64,000 bases of DNA, taken from the NCBI GenBank assembly GCA_036937835.1, contig CM072881.1:5735501-5799500 (forward strand), given 5' to 3'. The stretch's first letter is position 1. Each line of letters starts with the position of its first letter. Shown piece by piece: positions 1 through 15,100 of the stretch. The position numbers and the translations under genes are program-made. Under the pieces are notes generated by a model that did not search any database, was not told the origin of the DNA, and worked only from the letters and a program-made list of their open reading frames with translations. Source of the DNA: Pampus argenteus (lineage: Eukaryota > Chordata > Actinopteri > Scombriformes > Stromateidae).

Positions 1-2218
1 CACAAACACACACATACTACATAAAAACCTGTCTGTGAATGCACACACACTCATCTGCATACACACACACACACACGCACATGCACACACACTATAATGA
101 TTATCTGATAGACGCGATGATACATGAAAAGATAATAACAATTCTCACAGGCAAAGAGACTGTAGAGGTAACAATCTGCTCTGCCTTTGTCTATCATTTC
201 TCTGCATTGTATGTTTTCCTCTAAGCAGGCAGTTGAGTGAAGGAAGAGTCAATAGCACATTGAGAGAGGACATGAGATAATAAGGAGCCAGGGCTGACCA
301 CGGCCCCTGATCAATAGCCCCGATCAGAGAATAACGAGGCTATGGCTGCACCTCATCAGTTTGCACCTCACTGCCTCTCTCGATGTTTTATTGGAAACCA
401 TGTTAGAATGCAGTACTGCTGGTGACCAATGGAGGGTACTAGTGTTCAAGAGCTGCATCTGCATGTGTCAGCTCTTGGGGTTGATACAGTAATGTCGGTA
501 TATGAACGCATTTGTGATGAATTGTTTGTCAAAAGCAGGAAAATCAGGGATCTAAGTTCAGATTTTGGAGAGGAATTTCACTCTTCACTCACACATGTCT
601 TCGCAGTCAACTAGAAATACAACATATTGCACGGATCGGTCAGAGATGAGCAAATAAGGTTTGTTGAATGAACATTTGTTCAGTCAGATATTTGGTATGA
701 CGACGTTTCAGAAGTCTTTCAGTTACTTGTTAACTTCTTTTCTCTCAACACTTTAGAAAGTTACAATAAGAATAAGAAGCTAAATGCTAAGAGAAAGATA
801 GAAATGAAGTCGATGAGTTTGAGTCCATCAAGGACAGAACCACATCATATGTAGCGTTTCACCCGTCTCAGTCCTTCAAATCACACATTCACATTCAAAA
901 GATGTTTCCACACATGGCTGCTTTGCATATGAAAAACTCTAAAGCAACCTCTCTAGCTCTTTACATCATGTTCCCCCTTTTGAGCTCCACTCTGACAAAG
1001 ATGCTAAAGTAAAAAGGCCTATTAAGAGGGGAACGAAGGAGAGACGAGCCTCTTATTATGAGTCAATACACTAATGCGCTACTTGAAGGACACACACTGC
1101 AATGGGCTCTTTTCCGTAATATCTATTTGCATATGACACGAAAAGGATAGTGAGGAGGAGCTGGATGGATGGAGGGAGCCCGAAGGGAGGAAAGTTAGTG
1201 CTTGCTTCTTCTAATCTACCTCTCTGCGTAATTTCAGAGCAGTTCACAGCGTGTCCTTGTATTGTGTGCTATACAAAGGAACCAGGAAGAGTTTGCCGCC
1301 ATGCAGAACACCTGCACACATGCACAGAGACTCTCTCCTCCACCAGCAGATCCCTCACAGTGAGGAAAGAGAACAACAAGTAGGGCAATAAGTGGCAGGC
1401 GTGTTCCCACAGTGCAAACATTGGGTGTAATTAAGCGACGCGGAGAGATAGAAATAGGGAATAGAGGGAGGAGAGGAGGACTGGTGAGCTGCAGCGATAT
1501 AGAGGGAATAAAAAATGAGGCAGCTATTTTCTTGCTTTTTTTGTGTGTGCGTGTTCCTAAACTTTGTTTCATTCGCTCAACCCTGCTGGATACATTTCTC
1601 TCTGTTCTCCTCTCTTCAACCTACGACTGTTCTTCCTCTTAAGCTGTCAAACTAAGCTGTCGGACCCATTGCTCCTGCTGCTAAATGAGGGAAATGCAAA
1701 TGTAAACTGTAAGCTGATGAATTCAGGTGTCTCAACAAACACAATCTAAGCGTCTTGAAGAATGGTAATTATGCAGGGAGTTAATTGGCCACAGTCAGCA
1801 CTGTCAGATACGCGACGGTCAGAAAGCGCACACAACAAGCATGCGAGCGCATTAACTACCCAACGGAAGCGTAGGGGTAATTACATCATCATCAAGTGAC
1901 GGATGAGCTCAATGGCTGAGCCGACAGGGGTCAACAGTGGGAGGGGAATTATCAATAAACAAAACCTGTTGGCCCGCCTTGAACTCACAAACGCTACACA
2001 GCCATTTTGGATCAGTCCGCCAGCGACAATTAATGGATACACCCGGGTGGGGAGGGGTTGGGCTGGAAGTTTTTCAAGGTTGCAGCTCAATCGTCGATGT
2101 GGTGTAGGTGGTGTCGGGTGACATTAAAGTGCCATTTGGTGACACAGGGTACTAACTTCTGGGCATTCCCTGAGGACAGCACTCAGCTCAGGATGTGGGC
2201 TTGATGAATGACTGCAGA

Positions 2219-2244
2219 TGTGTGTGTGTGTGTGTGTGTGTGTG
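2219..2244 (+). repeat. (TG)n microsatellite
   Basis: Uninterrupted TG run of 26 bp. Confidence 0.95.
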
Positions 2245-5200
2245 CCCTGTTAAACAAATCTGATGCATCATTCTGTCACACGCTCATGTGTCCGCGTGGA
2301 CGCTCCTCTCTCGTGTAATGTAATGTCGTGTCATTAATATCTCCAATGAGAAACAGCAACAGACACCTGCACAGAAACACATTAGCAAACACAAACTCTC
2401 CCGCTCGCTGCAAAGACACTCACGTAAGCGCATGTCATGAGCAATTCAGGAATACACTCATTCCCACTTGGAACAGTTCAGTGTAAACTCTTCGCCTCGT
2501 TACACTGCGTAAACTGCAACAGACATTATCTGACGCTGTAGTTCACAACTCGAGTGACACGCTGCCATGTGAGCACATAAACGATTGTTGATTGATTATT
2601 ATTCCCATGTCAGCGTCAGCAGCTCTGATGTGTGAACCCCCACGTGCACTGCGCCGCCGGAGGGGGAAACACAGACACACTCATATTTAATTCAAACAGC
2701 CGTGAGCGCGAGTCTGCCACAAATCGAACTGTGGTGACAACAAGCTGATATTGAACCAAACGCTTCGTTCATGGCGGAGCTGCTTCTGCCTAAGTTTGGA
2801 GGAAAAAAAAACTTGAACTTTATAGCTGCAGAAGTTTCGCTCATGAAAATGGCAAGAAATGTTTTTACAGGCATCCAGACTGTGCAGCTGCAACACCAGA
2901 TTTGTTTTACTTGGATTTCATTGTTTTTTTCCTTTTTTTTTTTTTTTTTTACTGAAATATCTGACAAACAGGCTTGTTTATTTTGAGACAAATGGATGCA
3001 ATTGTTGGAACTATTTTGAATTGTGGAAAATCTATCTTCCTAAAAAGAATTTGAGCTGCTTCCTTTGTTTAAACAGAGTTGATCCTATAAACCGGGGTTA
3101 AACACTTCAGGCAGTAAATGTGTGACTGACGCCAATAATAATTAAGATTAAGATGTGTTTACTGACCTTATGAATCAGCAGAACATATAATATTAATAAG
3201 CAATATCACCTTTGGGTTACAGGCCTGTCTTTATATTTTGGTTCCAAACAGTTGTATAGCATGCATACCAGATGTGAATGACTTTGGTGACATCATTCTA
3301 ACGTTTTGAGGTAACCAACCGGCTGACATTTTCTTGGCACTCGGTTAAGCCAGTTAAGATTGTCAGATAGGAGCTGGGTCTCTGTAGAGCTGAGTGTTAA
3401 AATGAAAATATTGATTATGGCTGCTCTAGAGTGAAAAGCTTTGCCGAGCAAAGCCAAATCCCAAATGGATCCAACCTTTTTCATCAGTTGTTCGGGTCAT
3501 TCGGTTTTGCTGTAGCACCTGTAGCACCAACATCGTCTCGCTCTAAAAGAACAGAAACATTTGGAGCCTGAACAATAACTCAATATATGTGTTGATCAGA
3601 CTGGATTATCACATATTGATAACACGGTTTCAAGTACTTGCAGCACACTATAACCAAGTCAAGCAGTAGCACAGTAATAGTTGAATACCCTAGTAGCCTT
3701 TAACGCTTTACTCTTTCTTTGGGATTGAAAGTTAATAACCCTGTTAAAAAAATAATTTTATAGTATTGCTGTTTTTGCAACTCATCGGCAACCTCAGCAC
3801 CGAGCTCAGCTCTTTCCTTCTTTCTTCCTCTCCTGTTTCTCACTCTCTGTCCGTCTTTACACAGTCTTCCTAATCCTATTACACTCTCTGCCATTTCACA
3901 TTTTTCGATGTCATTCCCGAGAGAAATGGTTGCCCTTTGCTCCTAAGAATACCCCCCCCCCCCTACAAACATAAAATTTGTCCAATTTCCTCCTGTAATT
4001 GCGACATATTTTCTAATCTGACTTTAAAACCTTCTGTACTCGACATTAATACAGCCTCAGCCTGATCGTCCTCTGGGGATTAAATAAGGCAGAGCTACGG
4101 AAAGACTTAAAGAGGATTCGGCTGCAGTTAGAGTCAGGTGCTCTTTTCAAGTGTTCAGTTTGTCACAGTTGCAACAGATATAATTACAAAGTCCCTTGTT
4201 TGACAGCAAGTGTAATTCTCGAATGGCACATTAACATTCTGCTTGTAAGTGATCAGGATGCAATCATTTTTCAGCTAATTAAGTACTAAAGTTACTTCAA
4301 TAATAGGTTGTGCTCATCGATCTCTTTAAGGAAAGTTCTATCCAAAGGTTAAAAACTGCTGACATCTATAGTGTCAACAGCATCACATGATTCAGCAATA
4401 AATGATACTGCCAAGCTGACTAATAGCTAAAGTTCTACAAACAAAGGTATTATAGGGCCTTTAGTACTCCTTGAAGATAATTGGCTACAGAGTTGCAGAA
4501 TGGGTGCAGTATTTTTATCACTGTGAATCACCACAGTGAATTTCTTCTACAGTAATAACCTCAATGCTCTTCGACACAGTTAAATGGGAGTTTCTTGGAT
4601 AGATTAGTAATTATTAGTAATGTAGAGACGATCAGCTTACTTTCTGCACTTTCTGTCAACCTGTTGCTTGCTCCCTTTGACTTTGTCGTAGTGATGTCTT
4701 ACGATGTCGGAACATATTCAGAGATCTCTGCAGGTACTTTGGCAAGTACAATCAATAGCTGCGAGAAATGATTGCCAAAGCTATAAAAATAAGACCCAAA
4801 TGGTAATAATTTGGAATTATCCTTTAAAGTGAACTGTTTAAAACTGTAAAAATGTATTCTTGAGTTTCCACCAAAGGTAAGCTTTAACTTCAGATGATCA
4901 TTAGTCTTAGTATGTCTCTTATTCTTTATATATTTATATATATATACTTTGCGTATTTTTAGTTATTCAAACTTCTAACTGTTAATCAACTAACAGTGTC
5001 AATGCAGAACATCCTCAATCTTCAGCTTTTTACACTATCAGACTTGATCACTTGTAAATGGCTGTCACACACTCTCAAAATAACCATGTCCCAAAATATG
5101 GCAACTGCACATCTAAGAGCTGTGCACCAGACATTTACACTGGCCTGTAATCAAGCAAATGGATTGTATGAATGATCTGCTACAACATGAACCATTTGCA

Positions 5201-5484
5201 TCTACTTCCTGATACATTACAGTATGAACTCAAAGAAAGTAGTACTTCGTAGCCAGAGAGCGCAAAAGCAGTCGGTATAAGATTTCACTTTTACGTCAAA
5301 AGCAGAAAAAGTAAAAGGAAGACGGAAAAGATCAGCGGTGTTAAGTTGGTAAATGTGTTTTTTCCACGATGAATATTCAAGAGTGGGCGAAGCCTCGAAA
5401 GCTACCCTTCACAAGATGAGAGACCAAGCATGCTGTAAGCCAAGTCGAGCTTTAAACCGCGCACAAGCACATGGCTCTGCATGT

Positions 5485-5520
5485 ACACACACACGCACAC
5501 ACGCACACGCGCGCGCACGC
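5485..5520 (+). repeat. (CA)n(CG)n microsatellite
   Basis: CA units grading into CGCGCG, a possible Z-DNA former. Confidence 0.9.
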
Positions 5521-5912
5521 ACTGTGGCTTTTCACGTGCACAGACAGCGTAGAAAACTTAAGGACAGCACACAAGTGACTCTGCCTGACATTACACAAAT
5601 AAGCTAAATCATGATGTTTTTTTTCTCTGTCTATCTCCATCTCACACACTCACACAAACACAAACACACACACTTGGAAATCTACAAAGTACAAAAACAG
5701 TCTTCAAATTGGTGATTTCCGCCTTGTTTCCGCTCAAATAAACATAATTGTGCATTTGTGTACTCGGTGACAATAGCACATGCATGAATGCACACATACA
5801 CACAGCTGAGATACAGCTCAGTTTGTTCTCAGCTTGAGTTTGGGTAATAAGTTAAACCTACACATAGGGGTTCTGACTGTGTTTGTTGTCTATAAATGCG
5901 TGTGTCACTCAC

Positions 5913-6097
5913 CGTAGCGGCCTCAGGGTCCTCAGCAGCCTCAGCACTCTGAGCATGCCCAGAATCTTGGTACCCGAGTTGGAGATGAGAGACACCAGGA
6001 TGTCAATCACAGAAATCATCACCAGCATCCCATCCAGAATGTTCCAGCTGCTCCTCAGGTAAGACTTGTCCCCGAAACACCAGCCCAACGCTACGAT
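5913..6097 (-). CDS. cacna1g: cacna1g exon: domain III S2-S3-S4
   Basis: 185 bp, 61 codons plus CG. It reads IVALGWCFGDKSYLRSSWNI, then LDGMLVMISVIDILVSLIS (IIIS3), then NSGTKILGMLRVLRLLRTLR and PL(R) (IIIS4 with gating arginines every third residue). ALGWCFG and SGTKILGM are the alpha-1G versions; I recall SAGGAKILGV in 1H and 1I. Acceptor GCGCAG, donor CG/GTGAGT, leaving in phase 2. It is the last exon in the window; the expected VISRAQGLKLV continuation was not found to its left. Confidence 0.95.
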
Positions 6098-9000
6098 CTG
6101 CGCACAAAAAGGAAACAGAGATATAGCAGAGTGCAGTTACTGTATGTAACTGACAGCAGAAAACACAAAGAGTGAGGCTGATGAGGAACCACTTGGGTTT
6201 TAATGTATTTCAAATGAAACATTAACTACAAGTGTAAGCTACATAAAAATGATACACGAATCAGTAATTCAATATCTATTTTTGTCTATGAGGCTGTTTG
6301 TTATCACGCCATCTTTTGTATTTATTAGCAGTGGATGCTTAATATCCCATATGCTCAGTTTATTGACTCTGTAGAGCGACTGTTTACTTGGAGCTTGGCA
6401 GCGAAGATCATAAAAGCTGCAAGCTTTTCCAAACCTCATTTCTAATTCTATAGGTTCCACTCATCATTTATTCTGCCCATGAAGCAATTTGCTTCCAGAA
6501 AATAATAGAGACTGACTGACTTTGTTGTTGTTGTTGTTGTTTTTGTTTTTTTTACCTCAAACTTATTAAATAAGGACAAGACAACTATTTCAGCTTCATG
6601 CATTTCTAAACACCTCTTGCAACTGAAGAGATGAGAGAGCAGAAGAAGTTTATAATTATAATTTGCTTTTGTTGGTGCTCATCAGTGCATAACTGTATAT
6701 ACTGTATATGAAGAATGTGACTGGGGAACCATCAAAGAGTCTGATCAAACTTTATGAACAAAGACAACCCAGGCTGCTTCTACTGACTCACTGTGTAGCT
6801 GTAATCAGAGTAGAATATTGTACTTCTCACTATATTTATAATGGTATATTTATAATGCCATTCTACTCGTGATAACAGTCTAGTAAATAGTAAGGCACAT
6901 TACACCTGTAAACTACTATAAGTAAAAGTACAGTATTAGTAACCAAATCTACTTAAAGTATCCAAAGCAACAATACTCAGAAAATGGCCCGTGTGACTGA
7001 TACATTAAACCAATCATTGATGTCTTTTGCACTACACTTCAAAAAATTACTTGATCGCTTGTGATCATGTGTGTGTGTGTGTGTGTGTGTGTGTGCCGGG
7101 CAATCAAACTGGGACCAAAAATAGAGACAGAGGCTTTGAATGAATGACACCAATGAACTTTCCTCCCCTCTGCCTCCGCTCACACCTGCCCACGCCTGCA
7201 CGGATCTCCATTCAAAGCTGGGCCGTTTGAATACTGGCGAGACAATCCTCCGCTTAGCATTATGAAAGAGCCCTGGGAGTGTGTGTGTGCACATTGTGTG
7301 TGTGTGTTCGCTGTCTGTTTGAGTCTCAATCTCACATTCTCTTCCTCCCTCTTTATTCTGTATTCCTTTGTGATTTGGGGGGCTTTACAGTTCGTGCCTG
7401 TAGTTTTGTGTCTGAGCAGGTTTTAGAGTCTGGTTTAGATTTCTCCATCGTATGGAAAAATGTTTTACATTGTGAGTGAATACAGGCGTGTCACACACAG
7501 GCTGGGGATGATGATGTGAGGCAAACAGTGTCAGATGTTATGGCACCAAAAAATCCTGACCTATCACATATTTAACGGGTTAATGGCTCGTGTCCGACGA
7601 CTGAGTAAGAACAGAAATCGGTGAAGACTCAGTGGAAGAATGCAAAAACAGACATGTAAACCTTTACAAGGAAATGCTATGAAGTCTATCATGTGTGTAG
7701 TAATACTACCATCATCTAAATGGCCAGTATGAGCTTTAGAAAGGAAGCCATAAAATGCACACATCTAACCGGTGGACATTACCTTTATAGCCATCTCAGC
7801 CACAAAGATTGCTGTGAAGATGTAGTTGGACAATGTCAGGAAGATCCGCTCCTGCAAAACAAAACAAGAGAAATATATTCTGAGTTGAGGTACATGCTAG
7901 TAGTTTCAATGGTTTCACTTTCTCATTTCTCTCCAGCATGTGTTTGTTGTTCTAAAATGATGCAGTGTACAGCTGAATAATGTATGAGGGATTTTATGTT
8001 TTTCACCTTACAAATACTCACTAATGATGGCCGGCAGACAGTGTGAAAGTTGAAATTTTCATACTACTCTCCCTCTATCCTTCTCTTCCCCACTGGACTT
8101 CTTTCAAGATCATCTTTGGATAAATTGAATTGGACTAGGAACAAGTGCTTTCTGTTATCTGTGGAACACTTGCTGAAGCATTTCGACTGTTTCGAGCGTC
8201 ATTTCGAACAAAGACCAAATGATTTGCTACGACTGGCATTTTTCCAGTGAAACGAGCACGTTACATCTGGTCCTGTTAGTTCTTTCTATCAGCGACAGAC
8301 AGTCATTTTAGAAAACAAGCACTCACGTTTTATATTGTTTGCATACATCCAACACAATACTATCAGGGCAGCATGATTAGAACTTATACCATATATACAC
8401 AATTACAATACTGTGCTCCAATGCCTCCCTCCCTGTTGCCTGAGGCAGCATGGCTCAGTAGTGCGTGTGTGTGTGTGTGTGTGTATGCAGGAGAGGATGG
8501 GAGCTTATTTACTGAGCTAAACAAGGACTGAGGAGAGAAAACAAGCAGGGTAGCAAGAATAAAATCCCTTCACCGGCTGCTTATTTACCCTACTTCCCCT
8601 CAGTCTGGGGAGACACGACCCTGTCGAGTCTCTGCGTGTCTATGTGTGTGTGTGTGTGTCTGTGTGTGTGTGTGTGTGTGTGTGTCTGTGAGCGGGATGT
8701 AGGTGGCTGCCTTTCCCACGGCCTGCGACCACCATTGCACATGTTCTGAGGAACACAAAATCAGACACACACACACATAAACACACATAAACACAGAGAT
8801 GACAGTCCTGCAGAGTTTTTTGTGAAGTTTCTGGGAATGTCAGGCATGACATCACTGGGAATGCTGTTGAGAGGGTTTATGAATTCCAGGCTGTCTTCTG
8901 TGAACAGGTTTTCATACTTTCATTCATTATAAACTAACAGACGTGGTAGAGAATGACAGAATGTACTTTTTCCATATGTATACTTCCATTTAGGAAAAAC

Positions 9001-12000
9001 AAAATGAACAAAATGATGAATAAAAATTAAGTGTAACTAAAAAATTGCTCAATTAGTTTTAACCTCTAGTTTTCATGGTTTTCTCTTTGTGTGCAGTGGG
9101 TTCTTTATAGCTCCATGTGAATTGTGAGTGTGAGAGGAATCCAGTACTCACTTGGAAGGAGTAAAACATATCCCTCCTGCCTCTCATTCCCCTTCTCTAA
9201 CGGTGGTGGTGTTATTCCCAGTTCAACGCCTGGCATCTGGCATGTCTGACCACAGCTTGAGTAACCACAAGCCATCAGCCTGAAGAGCTCAGTCCAGCTC
9301 GGCCTGATTTGAAGCAACACTCGACATAAAGGCAGAGGCCAGCTACGACTTACACCGAGAGGCACTTTGCTTCATTATAACTCAATGAAAACAATACCCA
9401 TTACTTCACTTCCAGTAGGTAATCTGCAGTGAGTGGCTGCAGCTCCGCTAGGCATCATTCACTGGCCTCAGAGAGGAACTCAAAATAAAATGATGATGGC
9501 AACATTTTCAGAAACTAAATCACTCTAGAGTGATGCATGCAGCAAAAAAAACCCAAAAACATATTTAATACAGCTTTCAATCATTCAATTACACACTCAT
9601 CCTGTTCTTATGTCAGTGGAAAGCTTTCGTCACAGTCCAGAGTGTAGCGCTGTCCACCTCTCTTAATGCCTTCTGGAGCAGATGATGTATGTAGATGCTG
9701 AAAACTTAAGATCGATTGTATTTTATACTGTTGATGTTGATATAATTCAATTAAGAGCAGTCGACAGTGATGCATTCTCCGCCAGCTCAATTAGGAATAA
9801 TAAATCATAATAGGTGGTATAATCATCCTCAATCATTTCCACTGAGCTACAGGAAGACAGTATCCAGGGCAACATTCAGCACCAAACCAAAACAGCAGTG
9901 GACCAAAAGCCAAATACAAAGTGTGTGTGACACAAGTTCCAAGACAATAATCTAATAATTCAGCCTACATTCCACACTAAAATGTTGTGACTCAAACTCT
10001 TTATCTCTGTAACAATGACCGCATTTCTATTTATGTTTAGTCAGGCTGGCACCACAGCTGATGTAAAGCAGGTGCTTCAAAAGAGTTGCTGTATACAAGC
10101 AGTGGAGTGATAAATTATACATGTTTGGTTGTTTTATTCACCAGAATCAGTGAGAGGAAATCGATTCACAATCGGCCTCATTAATTCAGGACAAACCCAC
10201 ACAGAGAAACAACTAGCATCATAGCAAAGGCCACCCGGGCAAATGGGATCTGTAGCAATAAGCATCACAGCTCAAAACTGTAATGACTGCTCATTCTCAT
10301 ACATTTCCATCTCATTTTAATAATGGCCTCAGGGGTGCAGACTGGACACGACGGCCACGGCAGGAAGCTGACAAAATATATGTGCAACCATAAATACTGC
10401 TCTCGGATGTGAACGTCAGTGTGGCTGCTGTGGTGGATTGTGTGCATTCGCAGATGTGACGGTGCTGGTGTGTGTGTGTGTGTGTGTGTGTGATCTCTCT
10501 GCCCTGATGCCTTGTGGGACAGCCTCCATTTGTTAAACATCTCCTTTCCTGGACATTAGCCACGTACGCCAGCCCACAGATAATTGAATCAATTACAATG
10601 GTACTGTCTCCTCCGTGTTTCAGTCTCAAAACAAGCAGAACGTTGCGTTCCAGCGAGACCGAACCGCAATTAGGCCTATCCACTGAACACCTCGCTTAGT
10701 GGGAAAAAAGAAAAAAAAATCAAACAGTGATAATTATTGTGTTTATGCATGGTGCGGCTGGGCTGTGTTCTGCTGCTATTGCTGGAAGTAGGTGTGTGTG
10801 TGTGTGTGTGTTGCTGCAAGGCATTCAGCCAGCCCTCCTCTATCTGAAGGGATGTTGCATTAGCTAAGGAGGTGATGCTTTTGATGATGATATATATATG
10901 GGTGTATGTTTCTGTGTCTACCGTTATTTCAGTCTGTCTTTCCTTTTTCTGAAGACCGTGAAGGCATCACACGTCATACACTCTACCGAGTGAACAGTCG
11001 GGGTGTGCGCTGTTTGTGTTTTGAGACTCACTGCACTGCTGGGTTCGATGCGAGGCCTTTCCATGGCGATAGTGATGCAGTTGAGGAAGATGATGACCAA
11101 CACCACGTGATCGAACATCTTGTGCGTGATGATCTTATTGCACACGAACCGAAACCTGAGAAAGAGAGAGAGAGACACACGTTTAAATTTATAGTCACAC
11201 TGGAGGTAGATTTGACATGACGCACTGGATGCATCTAAAACAAGCAGATGAGCCAACAAGTGTGAGTCCTTGTGGGATAAAAGAACCGACGCCGACTCAG
11301 GTGAAATCACTTCCTCCTTTAAGTGAAAGTAAAGAAGCATCTTCAGCAAGTGTGTCAAGTATAACAAGACTCCGCCGTTTATAACCAAACACAACTGCCT
11401 ACTGCAGCTTACTATTCGTTATAAAAAGGCATGGTTCTTTAAAATATATAACAATATTACAAACTGTACTGGGACATTTACTGAAACACGCCGTGCACAC
11501 TTTATGAGAAATCAAAGATCTCATTCCATTTAAGAGAGCTCTGCTCGCATATAGTAACTCTGTAATGAAGCGCTGTAGAATTAGGAGTCATAAATTATGC
11601 CGGACTTTCATTACCCGGCACGAAAACGTTCCCAGGCTTTTCAGCTTGTGACAACAGAGAGAAAGACAAGAGGAAGCGCTTGTTATATATGGCACTTGGA
11701 AGGGATTAAACTGTGTATCAAATCCACTTTGATGGCTCATATCGGTCTAAGTGTGTAGCAAGGGGACAATATTGCGAGGCTCAGGCCTGGATTTTTGGCT
11801 TTATTTGGCAGACATCGTTTTGTCAACACGTGCCGAGTCTGTGTGAGTGTGTCTGTGTGTCATCTGACTGTGGTGATGATTGTTCATACAGTATACAGAT
11901 TGGAGGAGCTAATTCCTCTTTGGTATCTTCATGCCAGACTCGTGAAGAAAGTCGTAAAGAAATTCATGTGTTTTTCCTCATGCAGGCGAAGAGGACACAT

Positions 12001-12116
12001 GGCAAACCACACGCTTCTGGTGCCAGCTCCTCCTCTGCGGTTTGAAGGGCTCATGTCTGGCTGAGAACTTTAATGTCAACTTCAAATGGCCCCCACGACT
12101 CAAACACACACACACA

Positions 12117-12159
<43 letters not shown>

Positions 12160-15100
12160 GCAAAAAGCAAAAGCAAAATATCACTTTCTGTCAGACCTGG
12201 GATTAGAAAAAGTCACTGATATCTTCTTATTTAAAAAGGTTTTGACAACGGTTGACATAACCGACTAGTATAAAACTGTAACAAACAAAGTTGTTTTTTT
12301 TATCACCCGTCACTTTAACAGCGTGGGTTGCAGAAAGAAGTTTAACATTCTCTAAGTGGTGCTATGGCACGGCCTCCTTATGTACCATGACTTGAAAAGC
12401 TAAGGCCGGCTCACGCTAATTACCCAGCTCTTCTTCTATGCATTTCAAACAAGCCAGAGACATAAACCACATCACTTCCTGTGTGCTGGATGATTGCTTT
12501 CCAGGAAAGAGCTGACAGATGCCGAGAACAGCTAATGTTTCCTTCAGCTATAAGCTGAATTCCTTTTTATGTTATATTATTCAGCAATGGAAAGTAGCGA
12601 CACACAAAGTTTGGACATAAAAATGCCACAGATCATTACTTTCACTATTTCCTGTAATTCTGAAACTTCCTCCCTGCTGTCTATTTGTTCTATTCTTGTC
12701 TGCATCTTATTATCTGTTGCTCAAATGACCCACTTCCCCCACAAGGTTCAGTCTAGTTCTACATAATCTAATCATATACTGATGGGGCACCACATGTGCA
12801 ACCCTGAGCGAACCCTCCCTGCATATGGTCCCAATGTTGATGGACCGCCTGTTTTTACACAGCCCATTCTTGCAGCAAACGCATCTAATCACAGTGACTG
12901 CATCACAGTATGCCTACATAGCCGGCCCGCTCCTCCACTCATTAAAAACTTCCCCTGCAGTAATCTTCAGTAGCAGCAGTAACAGCAGCGAGCACAAAGG
13001 CAGGTTGAGGTGAACTCAGGTCCATGTGAAAGCTGCTGGACTCCGGCCTCCCACTACGCTGCTGTCTCTTGATGTGATTGTGAGAACCGGCAGGCGTCTG
13101 CGGTTGTTCAAGGCCAGAATGGGCGCCACGCAGAGCCTGTGTCCTCGGTGTCACTCTCAACGACGGCCAAACCTCGATTGAAAGCCAGCTAGAAGCCCAT
13201 TTTGAGCCAAGCTCCTTCAGTTTTTTTTTTTAAATACTTTGACAATAACAGACTACAGGGAGCTTTCCCTATTAACCCATTCCAAATCATATAATACAGC
13301 CAGCAGACAAGAGAACCATCTAGTACGTCTGACAAGGCTCACATTCACAGGTAGACCTGAATAACTTTAATGTAAATCAATAGAGACATTATTCTTACTC
13401 ACACGGGAGTTGGCTGGATCCCCAAATATGAAACTGAAAATATAAACTATATTGACAGTGTCGCATATTTTTCCAATTTTCAAAAGAGGACATGAGTAGA
13501 AGCTGCGTTTATGCTTCAAGCCTGTGGGTGGGCGTTACCATGGCAGTGGTTGACTTGGAAAGTTATTCTAATGTTTACTTTTTGTACATGTTATTTCAAC
13601 ACCTGCTGAGTAATAGTCAGCTCTCACACACACTCAGTGCTTTGTTTGCCCACATTACAGAAATGAAGGGTGGGCTAGCTAATCTCGCTTTCATGGCTTC
13701 CTGTAAACTTAACACTCTGTATGTTAACCAGTGATTTGAATCGTGACATATACGCTGATGAATTTTAACGTGACAGCTATTCTGTAATATTTTATCTGGT
13801 GCTGTCAACTTATTTGTAAAAGTAGGTGAAGAAGATGGAGATTATTTCATAATGTGTCCGAGAGTCAATTCATTTCAAACGTCTTGAATGGACATGACAT
13901 GAAACTGGTGATGGCTAAACATTAAATTCCCATTGGGTGGGCGGGTGGGGGGTTTGTTTGTTTGATGTTTAATTATCATGTTGTGGTGCTGTGGCAGCAG
14001 ACTGGGGCCAGCGTGTTGCTTGGTGTTGCCTTCACAGCCGCATCCTCCAAACAGACAGCGCAGACACACAAATCAAAGTCCCAGAATGGGAGGAGGAGTG
14101 AAGGAGGAAGGGGTGAAGGGAGGGATGGAGGGCGATGGATTCAGCACGTGGCCGAGACAACACGCAATACTCAGTAGGAGAAACTCCCCTTCCTCCCTCT
14201 GCTCCCGCTTACTCACCCCTGACATGGCAGAAATGTGCAGATAAAAGAGACTTCTGAAGTGAGAACGTGGGAGGGAATAGGAGTTGATATAGGAAGGAAG
14301 GGAAAAAAAAAATCTGTGCTCACATTGCGGAAAAAAACCCCATTACAGTCAGTATTATGGGATGGCAGTCAAGAACCCTGAATGCTGATTAAAAAAAAAA
14401 TGCTCATAAATAAATACACGGTTTAATTTCTTTTAACTGCCACAGGAGGACAACAAACCTTTAGAGCATTATGTACCCAGAACTTTCCAGGAATATGTAA
14501 AAAATGTCCATATTATAGAAAAAGAACATGGCAGAGAGGTCCAGGTATGGAGAAGAGGAGGTGTGAATACTACCTCGACTCCGGAGGGAAGAGGTAGAGT
14601 GACCAGGTGTCTCTCTGTCGACACCACTCTGGCTGTTTCTTCTCGAGCCAGCGGAACAGTCTGGCAAAACGACTCTGCAAGGAGAAGCAGCGCATACACA
14701 GAGCGTTTATTATTCATAAAGTACACATGGACTTCCTGTTACACACAATCATGTACCATAAATGTGTTTGTTTATGCTAATAAATATGAAGCAAACAAGT
14801 CTAATTAAAATATATATTCTTCTAATCAAATAAAAGGATGTGCTTTAGCAATTCAACACGCAAAACAACATAATACAGATTTATTAGTGATGGTGTTGGC
14901 TGCCAAAAACAACAACAAAAAAAAACAAAAACCCACTGACTATCTTGAATGACTTTTTTGTATAAAGAGTATTTGTAATGCAGCTGGATTTTTAAAAGAA
15001 TTTCTAACCAAGATTAAAAAACTATGTAACTACTATATGACAACTCTAAAAAAATATTAATTTGCAGAGGTGTATAAGACTGTTCTCCTTCCCCACACAT

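Larger units (their letters stand above)
1..5912. other. Intron downstream of IIIS4 exon (incomplete)
   Basis: No coding signal on either strand; the next domain III exon must lie beyond the left edge. It contains (CA)n at 61-93 and 5485-5520, (TG)n at 2219-2244, a T-rich run at 2922-2951 and a C homopolymer at 3952-3963. Open frames are short and carry no recognisable domain. I see no other structure. Confidence 0.7.
7852..11031. other. Intron between IIIS1 and IIIS2 exons
   Basis: It holds microsatellites at 8465-8484, 8643-8690, 10468-10492 and 10794-10812. Several open frames on the minus strand are simply read-through of TG/CA repeats. No recognisable gene or RNA. Confidence 0.7.

Noticed and set aside
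5485..5520. (CA)(CG) run considered as a CpG island or promoter
   Set aside because: It is only a 36-bp dinucleotide repeat inside an intron, with no first exon or GC-rich flanks.
1..5912. Search for the next domain III exon (VISRAQGLKLVVETL...)
   Set aside because: No matching reverse-strand sequence with splice sites was seen, so the intron is taken to run off the left edge.
8440..8470. GGCTCAGTAGTGCG considered as a tRNA A-box/SINE head
   Set aside because: No B-box follows at the right distance; the sequence runs into (TG)n.
10312..10683. 123-codon minus-strand open frame
   Set aside because: Contains a Thr-His repeat from (TG)n and lacks any channel homology; no phase-compatible splice pair joined to neighbouring exons.
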